Below, in pieces: positions 41,748 through 50,771 of a stretch of DNA of 64,000 bases. Below the pieces are notes generated by a model. It worked only from the letters and a program-made list of their open reading frames with translations, did no database searches and was not told the origin of the DNA. The position numbers and the translations under genes were made by a program. The DNA lies in the NCBI RefSeq assembly GCF_943192995.1, contig NZ_CALPCP010000010.1, positions 1 through 64,000 on the forward strand, in the 5' to 3' direction. The stretch comes from Flintibacter muris. GTDB taxonomy: Bacteria; Bacillota; Clostridia; Oscillospirales; Oscillospiraceae. Positions within the stretch are counted from its first letter, which is position 1. Each line of letters opens with the position of its first letter.

Positions 41748-41776
41748 ATTATAAACAGTGCGGCCCACTCTGTCAA
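41748..41776 (-). promoter_or_regulatory. Consensus sigma-A promoter for nifS-nifU
   Basis: On the minus strand, a perfect TTGACA (41776-41771), 17-bp spacer and perfect TATAAT (41753-41748). Confidence 0.88.
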
Positions 41777-41842
41777 GAGGGAACCGCATTTTGTGAGCAC
41801 CCTGCCGCGCATGTTACAGCAATCACCAAATTGACGCTGTCT

Positions 41843-41869
41843 GCAGGGGCGGCCTATGGCCGCCCCTGC
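41843..41869. repeat. Repeat family A, central palindrome only
   Basis: GCAGGGGCGGCC-TAT-GGCCGCCCCTGC is a perfect 12-bp inverted repeat, the core of family A, with no terminal TATAGCAA arms. It lies upstream of nifS, in the gap before the M20 gene. Confidence 0.75.
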
Positions 41870-41902
41870 GCTTTAATCTGCGATTGGGACACTCCCCCGT
41901 TT

Positions 41903-43066
41903 TCAAAGCTGGGCCAGGGCAAATTCCACATAGAGGCTGGCGGCAATGGGGAGGGCCCTCTCATCCACGTCAAAACCGGGGGTGTGGTGGGCCAGGCGGG
42001 AGCCGGGGACAGTGTCACTGCCGCTGCCCACAAAGGCGTACACGCCAGGGACGGCGGCGATAATCTCCGCCATGTCGTCTCCCCCCAGGGAGAGGGCCTT
42101 GGGCACCAGATTCCCTGTGCCCACCACCTTTTCAATGATGGGCACAGTCTCCTCATACACCCCGGCGTGGTTGATAAGGGCCCGGGTGAAGGACTCGTTG
42201 TCCACCTCCACAGATGTGTTGTACAAAGCGGCGATGCTGCGGGCAGTGCTGGCAATTTTCCCGTTGAGCATAGCCCGGGTGTCCTCAGAGAAGCAGCGGA
42301 CAGTGCCCTCAATAACCGCCTCTTTGGCCACAATGTTGTAGCCCTCCCCGGACCGGAGCACCCCTACCCCAATCAGGGCGGGATCGGTGGGGCTTTTCAG
42401 CCGGCCCACCAGGCCCTGGAGGGCGGTTACTATCTGGGCGGCGGCGTAAAGGGCATCCGCACCCAGCTCCGGGGTGGAGACATGGGCGCTTTTACCCAAA
42501 ACCCGGATGGTAAAGTGGTCCACCGAGGCGTTTTCCGCTCCCGGATTCATGGCCACCTGGCCCACAGGCAGGTTGGACTGCACATGGATGCCAAAGGAGC
42601 GGTCCGCCCCTTCCAGCACCCCGTCCCGAAGAAAGAGGACAGCCCCCGCGCCGTACTCCTCCCCGGGCTGGAAGACCAGGTCGATTTCCCCGGAAATGTC
42701 CTTCTCCAGCCGTTTCAGCGCCCGGGCGGCCCCCAGAAGGGAGGCCGTGTGGGCGTCGTGGCCGCAGGCGTGCATCACGCCGGGGCACCGGGAGGAGTAG
42801 GAGACGGTTTTCTCGTCCTGAATAGGCAGTGCGTCGGTGTCCGCCCGGAGGACAATCCGCTTGCCGGGCCCTTTTTTGCCCTGGATAATGCCCAGCACCC
42901 CGGTATCACCTACCCGCCGGGTGGAGATGCCCACAGCCTGGAGCTCCTCCTCAATTCTGGCGGCGGTTTGAAATTCCTTCATGCTCAGCTCCGGGTAGCT
43001 GTGAAAGTGGCGGCGGATGTTGACCAGGTAGTCCCGGTCCTGTTCAATCAGCGGATGGATAGCCAT
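41903..43066 (-). CDS. M20-family amidohydrolase
   Basis: A 388-residue M20D-type metallohydrolase related to N-acyl-amino-acid and hippurate hydrolases. Metal-binding residues: CGHDAHTAS (near 99), PGEEYGAGA (near 133) and HHTPGFDVDERAL near the end; RRHFHSYPELSMKEFQTAARI opens it. The lid domain (FTIRVLGKSAHVSTPELGAD) carries the usual His. ATG 43066 follows AGGTG; a longer frame upstream runs through repeat DNA. It lies downstream of metNIQ and may process N-acylated amino acids or peptides that the system imports. Confidence 0.92.
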   Translation of the reverse strand: MAIHPLIEQDRDYLVNIRRHFHSYPELSMKEFQTAARIEEELQAVGISTRRVGDTGVLGIIQGKKGPGKRIVLRADTDALPIQDEKTVSYSSRCPGVMHACGHDAHTASLLGAARALKRLEKDISGEIDLVFQPGEEYGAGAVLFLRDGVLEGADRSFGIHVQSNLPVGQVAMNPGAENASVDHFTIRVLGKSAHVSTPELGADALYAAAQIVTALQGLVGRLKSPTDPALIGVGVLRSGEGYNIVAKEAVIEGTVRCFSEDTRAMLNGKIASTARSIAALYNTSVEVDNESFTRALINHAGVYEETVPIIEKVVGTGNLVPKALSLGGDDMAEIIAAVPGVYAFVGSGSDTVPGSRLAHHTPGFDVDERALPIAASLYVEFALAQL

Positions 43067-43090
43067 GTTTTTCACCTCATCAATGAAATA

Positions 43091-43158
43091 GGCCCCCTCA
43101 AGGAGGGCCAGAGGGGGTAGGGATACAGTCGCCGCCTGCGGCGGCGGCTGAGGGGGGA
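43091..43158. repeat. Repeat family B, degenerate copy
   Basis: GGCCCCCTCAAGGAGGGCC, GAGGGGG and CGCCGCCTGCGGCGGCGG in the usual order but without the second half. It lies between metQ and the M20 gene. Confidence 0.6.
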
Positions 43159-43161
43159 AAG

Positions 43162-43223
43162 CTGCAGTGGCGGCCTTTGGCCGCCACTGCATACGGCAGC
43201 AAATCTGATGATCGCTATAATAT
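43162..43223. repeat. Repeat family A, right half
   Basis: CTGCAGTGGCGGCC-TTT-GGCCGCCACTGCA, then ACGGCAGCAAATCTGATGAT and CGCTATAATAT. It matches the right half of the complete element at 53665-53755. Paired base changes in the core (AGTGG with CCACT instead of AGGGG with CCCCT) keep the hairpin intact. Confidence 0.75.
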
Positions 43224-43233
43224 AGAGCAGCTT

Positions 43234-44118
43234 TTAAAACGCGGGGATATAGGTGCCCTGATAGATGTCCCGGATGGCCTGGGCGGTCTCCTCAGACTGG
43301 TAGGCTTCCAGCACCTTGACATAGACCTCGTTGTTCAGGTCGGCGGTGCGGCAGGCAATGATGTTGATGTAGGGGTTGTCGGAGCCGGGCTGGACCTGCT
43401 CAGTGTAGACAGCTTCATCAATTTTCAGCCCGTTGTCAATGGCGTGGGCTCCATTGACAAAAGCGGCGGCCACGTCGGGCAGGAGGCTGGCGGTGTTGGA
43501 GGCCTCCACCTCCACAAACTCCAGGTTCAGGGGATTGGAGGTAATGTCTTTCAGCTCGGGCATATACCCGGCGGAGGGGTCCAGCTCCAGAACCCCTGCG
43601 GACTCCAGAATCTTAAAGCATCGGCCCTCGTTGGTGGCGTCGCTGGGGACGGCAATCTTGTCCCCCTCCTTCAGCTGGCTGACGTCGGTGATCTTATCGG
43701 AGTAGAGGGACAGGGGAGCCACAATGGTGTCGCCCAGAACGGCCAAGTCATAGCCCATCTTTTCGATCTCGTTATTGAGATAGGCCTTGTGCTGGAAGGC
43801 GTTCAGGTCGATTTCCCCGGCGTCCAGGGCGTTGTTGGGCAAAGCGTACTCGGCAAACTCGATCAGCTCTACCTTGATGTTCTCCTTGGCCAGCAGTTCA
43901 TTGACGGTGTCCCACTGTTGGTTGTTGGCGCCCACCACGCCTACGGTGACCACAGTGGGCTCAGCGGCAGGGGCGCCGCTCCCTGCGGAGCTGGAGCCGG
44001 GGTTGGAGCCGGAAGCAGGGCTGGAGCTGCCGCTGTTTCCACTGTTTCCGCCGCAGGCGGTCAGAGACAGGCACAAGGCCGCAGCCAGGGCCAACGCGAA
44101 AATGTTCTTCTTTTTCAT
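43234..44118 (-). CDS. metQ: MetQ/NlpA-family substrate-binding lipoprotein
   Basis: A 294-residue lipoprotein with signal peptide and lipobox LTAC (Cys 21), a Gly/Ser/Asn/Pro linker and the NlpA fold: VTVGVVGANNQQWDTVNELL, EFAEYALPNNALDAGEIDLN, AFQHKAYL. It delivers D/L-methionine (or a related ligand) to MetNI. AGGAGG precedes the ATG. It is the third gene of metN-metI-metQ, 69 bp after metI. Confidence 0.94.
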   Translation of the reverse strand: MKKKNIFALALAAALCLSLTACGGNSGNSGSSSPASGSNPGSSSAGSGAPAAEPTVVTVGVVGANNQQWDTVNELLAKENIKVELIEFAEYALPNNALDAGEIDLNAFQHKAYLNNEIEKMGYDLAVLGDTIVAPLSLYSDKITDVSQLKEGDKIAVPSDATNEGRCFKILESAGVLELDPSAGYMPELKDITSNPLNLEFVEVEASNTASLLPDVAAAFVNGAHAIDNGLKIDEAVYTEQVQPGSDNPYINIIACRTADLNNEVYVKVLEAYQSEETAQAIRDIYQGTYIPAF

Positions 44119-44187
44119 TTTAATTTCCTCCTAAATGCGATGGATATATTTCCATTATCCCGCCCAGGGGCGGAAGAACAGACCAAT

Positions 44188-44868
44188 TTAGTGGGCCGCT
44201 TTTTTGGCGATCACGCTGCCCGTCCACTGGACCAGGCTCACCAGAATGACAATGATGAGGATGACGGTCCAGGTGATCTGGGGCAGATGCTTGCTGTGGC
44301 CGTACATCACGGCGAAGTTGCCCAGTCCGCCCGCGCCAATGGTACCGGCTACGGCGGTGAAGTTGATAAGGGAGACAATGGTGATGGTCACGCCCCGGGT
44401 GATGCCGGGGACAGCCTCCCGCAGATAGACCCGCCAGACGATCTCCCAGGGGGAGGAGCCCATAGACTGGGCCGCCTCGATCAGGCCGGCGGGGACTTCG
44501 GCCAGCGCGCTCTCTGTCTGCCGGCCCAGAAAGGGGATGGTGCCGAACAGCAGGGGGATAATCGCTCCCGTGACACCAATTCCGGTGCCCACAATCAGGC
44601 GGCTCATCCCCAGCAGCAGGATGGCCAGCAGAATGAAGGGGATGGAGCGGAAAAAGTCGCAGATTTTGCCCAGAATAAAGTTCACTGCGCGGTTTTGCAG
44701 GATGCCCCCCTCCTTGGTGGTAAACAGGAGCACCCCGAAGGGAATCCCCAGCACCAGAGAGATGGCCCCGGAGATGCCCACCATCTGGATGGTCTGCCAA
44801 AAGGCCTGCCACAGCTGGTCGGAGCGGGCCACCACGTCAGGGATTATCTGGTTCAGCAGATCAGCCAT
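44188..44868 (-). CDS. metI: Methionine ABC transporter permease
   Basis: A 226-residue permease with five predicted membrane segments. The EAA-type loop that contacts the ATPase reads EVPAGLIEAAQSMGSSPWEIVWRVYLREAVPGI. IRSIPF-like FRSIPFILLAILL and INFTAVAGTIGAGGLGNFAV are typical of MetI. Its start overlaps the metN stop by 8 bp, so translation is coupled. Confidence 0.95.
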   Translation of the reverse strand: MADLLNQIIPDVVARSDQLWQAFWQTIQMVGISGAISLVLGIPFGVLLFTTKEGGILQNRAVNFILGKICDFFRSIPFILLAILLLGMSRLIVGTGIGVTGAIIPLLFGTIPFLGRQTESALAEVPAGLIEAAQSMGSSPWEIVWRVYLREAVPGITRGVTITIVSLINFTAVAGTIGAGGLGNFAVMYGHSKHLPQITWTVILIIVILVSLVQWTGSVIAKKAAH

Positions 44869-45895
44869 GGGCGATCACCTCCACCAATACGTTTCGTTCT
44901 GATAAGTACTCCGCCGCCGCGGTTACTCTGTCGTGGCCGCCCCCCGCGATAACCACCAGGCCGCCCAGGGGGTTGCCGTCGATAAGCTCAATGTTGCCCA
45001 GCAGGATGTTGATGTCCAGGTCAAACTGCCGGGACAAAGTGGAGATCAGCGCCTGGGAGGTGCTGCGCTCCAGGTAGTTCAGCCGGAGCAGATAGTCGCC
45101 GGGTAAGAGCTGGATGGGGTTGGCCGGGTCGTCCAGCAGCTCCCGGATGCGGGAGAGGTTGGAGGTGCTGTCCACAAACTTTCGGGTGACCGCCCGCTGG
45201 GGGGAGGCGAACACATGGAACACATCCCCCTGTTCCACCACCTGCCCCCCCTCCATTACATACACCTGGTCGCAGATTTCCTTAATAACTCCCATCTCGT
45301 GGGTGATGATCACAATGGTGATGCCCAGAGTGCGGTTGACCTCTTTCAGCAGCCGGAGGATGGACCGGGTGGTATCCGGGTCCAGGGCGCTGGTGGCCTC
45401 ATCACTGAGCAGGACCTCCGGGTCGTTGGCCAGGGCCCGGGCAATAGCCACCCGCTGCTTCTGGCCTCCGGACAGCTGGGAGGGGTAGGCGTCCGCCTTG
45501 TCGGCCAGCCCCACCAGGTCCAGCAGGGAGCGCACCTTTTGGTCAATCTCCCCCCGGCTTCTGCCGCTCCCCTTCAGGGGGTAGGCCACGTTGCCGTATA
45601 CCGTCCGGGAGGCAAACAGGTTGAAGTGCTGAAAAATCATGCCGATTTTTTTCCGCTTTTCCCTCAGCTGCTTTTCGTTCAGGGCGGTGAGCTCCGCGCC
45701 CCCCACAATGACCTTCCCCTGGGTGGGCCGCTCCAGCAGGTTGATGCACCGGGCCAGGGTGGACTTGCCCGCCCCGGAAAAGCCAATGATACCGGCAATT
45801 TTGCCCTTCTCTATGTGGAGGCTGACATCTCTTACCGCCTCCACCGTATGCTTTCCCGTCTCAAACCGCTTTGAGACGTGTTCCAATCGAATCAT
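44861..45895 (-). CDS. metN: Methionine ABC transporter ATP-binding protein
   Basis: A 344-residue ABC ATPase. Walker A GFSGAGKSTLARCI (near 38), signature [15 protein letters not shown], Walker B LLSDEATSALDPDT, H-loop IVIITHEMGV. A C-terminal NIL domain (from about 265; LLRLNYLERSTSQALISTLS) normally binds methionine to inhibit transport. GAGGAG fits ATG 45895. No SAM riboswitch or T-box is seen in the 95 bp upstream; that space holds the previous gene's terminator. Confidence 0.95.
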   Translation of the reverse strand: MIRLEHVSKRFETGKHTVEAVRDVSLHIEKGKIAGIIGFSGAGKSTLARCINLLERPTQGKVIVGGAELTALNEKQLREKRKKIGMIFQHFNLFASRTVYGNVAYPLKGSGRSRGEIDQKVRSLLDLVGLADKADAYPSQLSGGQKQRVAIARALANDPEVLLSDEATSALDPDTTRSILRLLKEVNRTLGITIVIITHEMGVIKEICDQVYVMEGGQVVEQGDVFHVFASPQRAVTRKFVDSTSNLSRIRELLDDPANPIQLLPGDYLLRLNYLERSTSQALISTLSRQFDLDINILLGNIELIDGNPLGGLVVIAGGGHDRVTAAAEYLSERNVLVEVIAHG

Positions 45896-45934
45896 TCGGT
45901 CTCCTCTTTTCCTTTGGCGTGTGAAAAGGATATC

Positions 45935-45979
45935 ACAAAACCCGCCCCGGGTGTTAATACCCAAAAACAGGAGCGGGTT
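45935..45979 (-). terminator. Terminator between the LysR gene and metN
   Basis: On the minus strand AACCCGC (45979-45973) pairs with GCGGGTT (45945-45939), with an inner GGGT/ACCC stem, followed by TTTTGT. It separates trkA-trkH-lysR from metNIQ. Confidence 0.7.
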
Positions 45980-45990
45980 ATAGGTAAAAA

Positions 45991-46890
45991 CTATAATAAA
46001 ATGGATGTGCGGACCTCGGCCAGGTAGAGCTCGCCCAGGCGGCTGAGCTGGCTGCCCCGGCGCTGGATATAGCCGATATGCATAACGCCCCCCTCCGCCA
46101 GGGGGATGGTGGTGTACTCCGAGCCGTTCAGCGGACGGCAAATGATCCCCGAGCACAGGGTGTAGCCGTTCAGGCCCTTCATCAGATTGAGCACTGTGGC
46201 CCGGTCCCCTACCCTGATAAGCTGGCGGTAGCGGTAGGTGCTCATCACCTCCTCCGACAGGAACAGGGAGTTCTGCTTGCCGATCTCAAAGGCGATACAG
46301 GGGTATGGCTCCAGGTCAGCCATGGTCAGCTGGGGGCGGTGGGCCAGGGGGTGCTCCCCCCACAGGTAGACGCAGGTGGAGCAGTCCCGCAGGGGGTGGA
46401 ACTCCAGATTGTTCTCGTCAAAGAGCTTGGTGAGGTACTTCTCATTGAAATCGTCCAGATACAGGATGCCCAGCTCGCTTTTATAGTCCCGGACATTCTC
46501 CACGCACTCGTAGGTCCGGGTCTCCAGAATGGAGAACTCATACTCCTCCATCCCCACCTTACGCACCATCTCCACAAAGGCGTTGATGGCAAAGGTGTAA
46601 TGCTGGGTGGAGACGGAAAATTTCTTCTTGGACCGCCCGGTGACAAAGCGGTCCTCCAGCAGGGCATACTGCTCGCCCACCTGACGGGCGTAGTTGAGAA
46701 ACTCCTCCCCCTCCGCCGTAACGGTCACCCCCCGGTTGGAGCGGTGGAACAGCTCAAGGCCGATCTCATCCTCCAGCTCCTTCACGGCGCTGGACAGGCT
46801 GGGCTGGGAGACATACAGATTTTTGGCCGCCGAGTTGACAGAGCCGCTGTCCGCAATGGCAATGACATATTTCAGCTGCTGTAAGGTCAT
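45991..46890 (-). CDS. LysR-family transcriptional regulator
   Basis: A 299-residue LysR protein: LQQLKYVIAIADSGSVNSAA, LYVSQPSLSSAVKELEDEIG, LELFHRSNRGVTVTAEGEEF, then an effector domain. The ATG at 46890 lies 13 bp after trkH, so it is cotranscribed with trkA-trkH. It is also just upstream of metNIQ and could control either set. Ligand unknown. Confidence 0.92.
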   Translation of the reverse strand: MTLQQLKYVIAIADSGSVNSAAKNLYVSQPSLSSAVKELEDEIGLELFHRSNRGVTVTAEGEEFLNYARQVGEQYALLEDRFVTGRSKKKFSVSTQHYTFAINAFVEMVRKVGMEEYEFSILETRTYECVENVRDYKSELGILYLDDFNEKYLTKLFDENNLEFHPLRDCSTCVYLWGEHPLAHRPQLTMADLEPYPCIAFEIGKQNSLFLSEEVMSTYRYRQLIRVGDRATVLNLMKGLNGYTLCSGIICRPLNGSEYTTIPLAEGGVMHIGYIQRRGSQLSRLGELYLAEVRTSILL

Positions 46891-46903
46891 AGTCCGCCCT
46901 CCG

Positions 46904-48340
46904 TTACAGCTGCCGCCAGGTGGAGGGGGTGAACAGGACCAGAATGGGGAAGATCTCCAGACGCCCCACAATCATGCACAGGGACATAACCCCCTTGGAC
47001 AGGGTGGAGAAGGCGGCGAAGTTGCCGCTGGGGCCAATGGCCTCCAAGCCGGGGCCCACATTGCTGACGCAGGTGAGGGCGGCACTGAAGGAGACGGCGA
47101 AGGAGCAGCCGTCCAGGGAGATAATGAGGGCGGCGGCGAAGACGGTGGTGACATAGGCCCCCAGGAAGACCAGCAGGGTGTGGAGGGTGGCCTCACTCAC
47201 CAGCTTGCCGTCCAGCTTGACCACCTCCACACAGCGGGGGTGGGTGATACGGTGGATTTCCCGGCGCAGGCCCCGGAGCAGCAGCAGCACCCGGGAGCAT
47301 TTCATGCCGCCGCCGGTGGACCCGGCGCTGGCTCCGCAAAACATAAGCAGCACAATAATCATCTGGGAGAACTGGGGCCACAGGACAAAGTCCGCCGTGC
47401 CAAAGCCGGTGGTGGAGATGATGGCGGCCACCTGGAAGGAGGCGTAGCGCAGACTCTCCCCAACGCTGGAGTAGACCCCCAGGTTGAACAGGGTGAGGAC
47501 CACGGTTGCCCCCGCCACCACAGACAGGAAAAAGCGCAGCTCATCACTGGCCAGGGCCTCCCGCCATTTTTTGGTCAGAATCAAAAAGTAGACCGCGAAG
47601 TTGATGGAGAACAGCAGCATGAACACGGTGATAATCACATCGATTGCCACGCTGTCATAGGCCCCCACGCTGGCGTTGCGGTTGGAGAAGCCGCCGGTGC
47701 CAGCGGTGGAGAAGGAGTGGATCAGGGCGTCGTACAGGGGCATGCCCGCAATTTTCAGGCAGAGGGCCTCCAGAGCGGTGAGGGCAAAATACATGGTATA
47801 CAGGATTTTAGAGGTCTGGGACTGCTTGGGTACCAGCTTGGAGAAGACAGGCCCCGGCGTCTCCGCCTGGGTAAGGTAGTGGGAGCGGATGCCCAGCCTG
47901 GGCAGGATGGCGGTAGCCAGTACCAGCACGCCCATGCCGCCCAGCCAGTGGGTAAAGGCCCGCCAGAACAGGATGCCCCGGGGCAGCGACTCGATTTCCG
48001 GAAGGATGGTGGAGCCGGTGGTGGTAAAGCCGGAGCAGGACTCAAAGATGGCGTCCATAGGGGTGGCGAAATACCCGCAGAACATAAAGGGCAGCGCCCC
48101 CACCAGCCCGGTAAAAATCCAGATCAGACCCACAGCTACAAAGCCCTCGCGGGTAAAAAACTGGCTTTTGGCGGGCAGGGCGGACAGGGCAAGGCCAACG
48201 GCGGCCACAATGGCAATGGCCAGCAGGAAGGGGAGGGGGTCCTCCCGGTAGATCAGGGCCACCGCCAGGGGGACGGCCAGGGCAGCCGCCTCCAGCAGCA
48301 GCACCCGGCCCACCAGCTTTAAAACAAGCTTTATATTCAT
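46904..48340 (-). CDS. trkH: Trk/Ktr potassium uptake membrane protein
   Basis: A 478-residue channel-like protein with repeated pore modules. Filter-type segments: SCSGFTTTGSTIL, FSTAGTGGFSNRN, ISTTGFGTADF and LTCVSNVGPGL, each with the conserved selectivity glycine. It moves K+ with the gating subunit TrkA. The start overlaps the trkA stop by 4 bp (ATGA type), so they are coupled. Confidence 0.95.
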   Translation of the reverse strand: MNIKLVLKLVGRVLLLEAAALAVPLAVALIYREDPLPFLLAIAIVAAVGLALSALPAKSQFFTREGFVAVGLIWIFTGLVGALPFMFCGYFATPMDAIFESCSGFTTTGSTILPEIESLPRGILFWRAFTHWLGGMGVLVLATAILPRLGIRSHYLTQAETPGPVFSKLVPKQSQTSKILYTMYFALTALEALCLKIAGMPLYDALIHSFSTAGTGGFSNRNASVGAYDSVAIDVIITVFMLLFSINFAVYFLILTKKWREALASDELRFFLSVVAGATVVLTLFNLGVYSSVGESLRYASFQVAAIISTTGFGTADFVLWPQFSQMIIVLLMFCGASAGSTGGGMKCSRVLLLLRGLRREIHRITHPRCVEVVKLDGKLVSEATLHTLLVFLGAYVTTVFAAALIISLDGCSFAVSFSAALTCVSNVGPGLEAIGPSGNFAAFSTLSKGVMSLCMIVGRLEIFPILVLFTPSTWRQL

Positions 48341-49725
48341 TTCGCGGCCCCTCCACCAGTAAACTCAGGGGCATAGATGTCGTTCAGGTCCAGCACGCCG
48401 CCCCCCCGGGCGATAATGATAACCCGATCGCCCCCTTGGAGGAAGGAGGAGCCCTGGGGAATGATGATGTCGTTCTTCCGGACGATAACGGCCAGCAGCA
48501 CGCCGGGGCGCAGTTTCAAATCCTTAAGAGGGACGCCCAGGTGCCTTGTGGCGGAGCCCACGGTAAACTCCATAGCCTCCGCCCCGCCCCCGGCAATGCG
48601 GTGGAGGGAATTCATCACGCTGCCCTGGGAGTTTTGCATGCCCCGCACCACATGGACAATGTTTGAGGCGGTGACAAATTTGGGAGAAATGACGCTGTCC
48701 AGGCCTAAGGACCGGACGATTCCGGCATAGTTTTGCCTGTTGCACTTGGTAATCACCTTTTTGATCCCCTGCTGCATGGCGTAAAGGGAGATAATCAGGT
48801 TATCCTCGTCACGGTCGGTGAGGGCGACGAAGGCGTCGCTGGCGGTGAGATTTTCCGACTCCAGCAGTTCAGAGTCGGTGCCGTCGCCGCAGATGACGGT
48901 GACCCGGGGGAACTGCTCGCTGATCAGGCGGCAGCGCTCCTCGTTTTGCTCGATGATTTTCAGGCGGATGCCCATCCGGTCCAGAATTTTGGCCAGATAC
49001 ATAGACACCTTGCCGCCCCCCACCATAAAGACCTGCCTGACCTTGGGGGCATACCGGCCCAGCTGGCGGAAGAACTGGTCCAGACTGTCCGGACGGCCCA
49101 CCATGTACAGCTTGTCCCCCGCCTTGGGGACAAAGGAGCCGTTAGGGATGGACACCTCGCCCCCCCGGTCCACGGCGCAAAACAGCAATGACAGCTTTTT
49201 TACCTTGTCCGGCAGGGCGTAGAGGGGGGTGTCAATAAGGAAGTCCCCCTCCTGAAGGCGAAATCCCATCAGCTCCACCTTGCCCCGGCAGAAGGTTTCA
49301 ATATTGGCGGCGGAGGGGAAGCGGAGCAGCCGGGAGATTTCCACGGCGGTGGAGTTCTCCGGGTTGATGGCCATGTCGATTTTCAGGTTGCGGCGCAGCT
49401 CGCCCACGCTGGTGGTGTACTCCGGGTTGCGGATGCGGGCAATGGTATACTTGGCCCCCAGGTCCTTGGCGGTGAGGCAGCACACCATGTTCACCTCGTC
49501 GGCGTTGGTGGCGGCCACCAGAAGTTGGGCCTTGTCCACGCCGGCCTCCCGCAGGACGGCGGCGGATACGCCGTTGCCCCTGACGGTCATGATGTCCAGC
49601 TGGTCGCCGGCCCGGCGCAGGGCCTCCTCGTCGCTGTCCACCACGGTGACGTTGTGCTCCTCCTTCACCAGCTGCTCTGCCAGAGAGAAGCCTACTTTTC
49701 CGCTGCCTACAATGACAATATCCAT
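48337..49725 (-). CDS. trkA: Trk system NAD-binding gating subunit
   Basis: A 462-residue cytoplasmic protein with two RCK units. The first Rossmann motif is VIVGSGKVGFSLAEQLVKE (near 4), the second VFMVGGGKVSMYLAKILDRM (near 232), each followed by a TrkA-C domain (GFRLQEGDFLIDTPL; GVPLKDLKLRPGVLLAVIVR). It gates TrkH in response to nucleotides. First gene of trkA-trkH-lysR. Confidence 0.95.
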   Translation of the reverse strand: MDIVIVGSGKVGFSLAEQLVKEEHNVTVVDSDEEALRRAGDQLDIMTVRGNGVSAAVLREAGVDKAQLLVAATNADEVNMVCCLTAKDLGAKYTIARIRNPEYTTSVGELRRNLKIDMAINPENSTAVEISRLLRFPSAANIETFCRGKVELMGFRLQEGDFLIDTPLYALPDKVKKLSLLFCAVDRGGEVSIPNGSFVPKAGDKLYMVGRPDSLDQFFRQLGRYAPKVRQVFMVGGGKVSMYLAKILDRMGIRLKIIEQNEERCRLISEQFPRVTVICGDGTDSELLESENLTASDAFVALTDRDEDNLIISLYAMQQGIKKVITKCNRQNYAGIVRSLGLDSVISPKFVTASNIVHVVRGMQNSQGSVMNSLHRIAGGGAEAMEFTVGSATRHLGVPLKDLKLRPGVLLAVIVRKNDIIIPQGSSFLQGGDRVIIIARGGGVLDLNDIYAPEFTGGGAAK

Positions 49726-49760
49726 TTAATTGATGTCCTTTCCAGTTTTTGGATGAAAAA

Positions 49761-49872
49761 GCCTCCCTTCACAGAGGGAGGTGGCATTTGCAAAGCAAAT
49801 GACGGAGGGTTTTCTATCTGGTACCCCCCAGTCACGGCTTTGCCGTGCCAGCCCCCTTTGCGAAGGGGGCCT
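49761..49872. repeat. Palindromic repeat family B, complete copy
   Basis: GCCTCCCTTCACAGAGGGAG, GTGGCATTTGCAAAGCAAAT, GACGGAGGGTTTTC, CAGTCACGGCTTTGCCGTG and CCCCCTTTGCGAAGGGGGCC. Same order as at 26452-26583. The arms of each hairpin change in pairs between copies, keeping the folding. Confidence 0.88.
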
Positions 49873-49880
49873 TTTGTACG

Positions 49881-50594
49881 TTAAATCGTCCATTCCCCGT
49901 GGACAATAGCCACCAGATACCAGTGCTCACCCTCGGGCTGGAACACCAGCTTGAGAGAGGACCAGTCCAGGCCGTCGTTCACCGGGTCGGAGGTGGGAAA
50001 GCTGAAATCCACAAAGCGGCAGCCGGTGTAAACCTCCGTCAGGTTTTCCAGGGCGTTGCCGCTGGTCATAATCTGGTCGATTCCGATTTCCGGAACCTGG
50101 GTGTAGTCCCGGTCATAGACGTACCGCTCAAAGTACTGGATGGCTGTCATCTGAATGGGGTCGCCCCGGCCGTCTTCAAAGCCCCAGGTGTAGACATTCT
50201 GGTCCTGGGCCAGGTTTTTGATCTGGTCGGCGGTAAAGGTCAGGTCGCTGTTCGGTTCCACGGTGGAGTAGGGGGTGAAGGTGACGCCCCGGCTGGGGTG
50301 GACATAGGCGGCCAGTGTGGCCCAGCTGCGCTGCTGAAGGCAGCGGTTGACGGCGCAGGCAGAACCCAGCAGGGGGAAATTGTCCTCCAGATCCAGGGTG
50401 TCTGTATCGGCGGAAAGGGTGGAGGAGCTGCTGCCCTCCGGCTGAGATACGCCGGGCGGCGGAGTGAAATTGCTGGGAGTGCTGTTCACCGCTGGGGGCG
50501 CATCCTGGCCGCTCAGGTCAATGGGCAGCAGGATACCTACCAGCAGCCCGATCACCAGGGACAGAATACAGGGAAAAATTAAAAAACGTTTCAA
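49881..50594 (-). CDS. Signal-anchored extracellular protein, unrecognised
   Basis: A 237-residue protein with an N-terminal membrane anchor (LKRFLIFPCILSLVIGLLVG) followed by a low-complexity Pro/Ser/Thr linker and a folded domain: CLQQRSWATLAAYVHPSRGV, FTPYSTVEPNSDLTFTADQI and KLVFQPEGEHWYLVAIVHGEW. Similar C-terminal domains occur in clostridial secreted proteins of unknown function. Start taken as TTG 50594, correctly spaced from GAAGGAGG; the longer frame to 50645 has no ribosome site. Confidence 0.7.
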   Translation of the reverse strand: MKRFLIFPCILSLVIGLLVGILLPIDLSGQDAPPAVNSTPSNFTPPPGVSQPEGSSSSTLSADTDTLDLEDNFPLLGSACAVNRCLQQRSWATLAAYVHPSRGVTFTPYSTVEPNSDLTFTADQIKNLAQDQNVYTWGFEDGRGDPIQMTAIQYFERYVYDRDYTQVPEIGIDQIMTSGNALENLTEVYTGCRFVDFSFPTSDPVNDGLDWSSLKLVFQPEGEHWYLVAIVHGEWTI

Positions 50595-50709
50595 GCTTGA
50601 AGCCTCCTTCACAGGATGCACATGGACGCGAGGCACGCGAGGCAATTTTGATACTTCTATATTATAGGCCGAAACAGGGAAAAGGTCAAGACATAATACA
50701 AAGGAGGCC

Positions 50710-50738
50710 TTGAAAACCAGCCGCTCTTATGGTAAAAT
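50710..50738 (+). promoter_or_regulatory. Promoter of the phosphorylase-fusion gene
   Basis: TTGAAA (50710-50715), 17-bp spacer, TAAAAT (50733-50738), 34 bp before the ATG. Confidence 0.6.
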
Positions 50739-50771
50739 AGCACAATAATAGAAACAGGGAGGCCGCTCATT

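Noticed and set aside
45896..45990. SAM riboswitch or T-box before metNIQ
   Set aside because: Only 95 bp are available; they hold a terminator for the LysR gene and no S-box or T-box conserved blocks.
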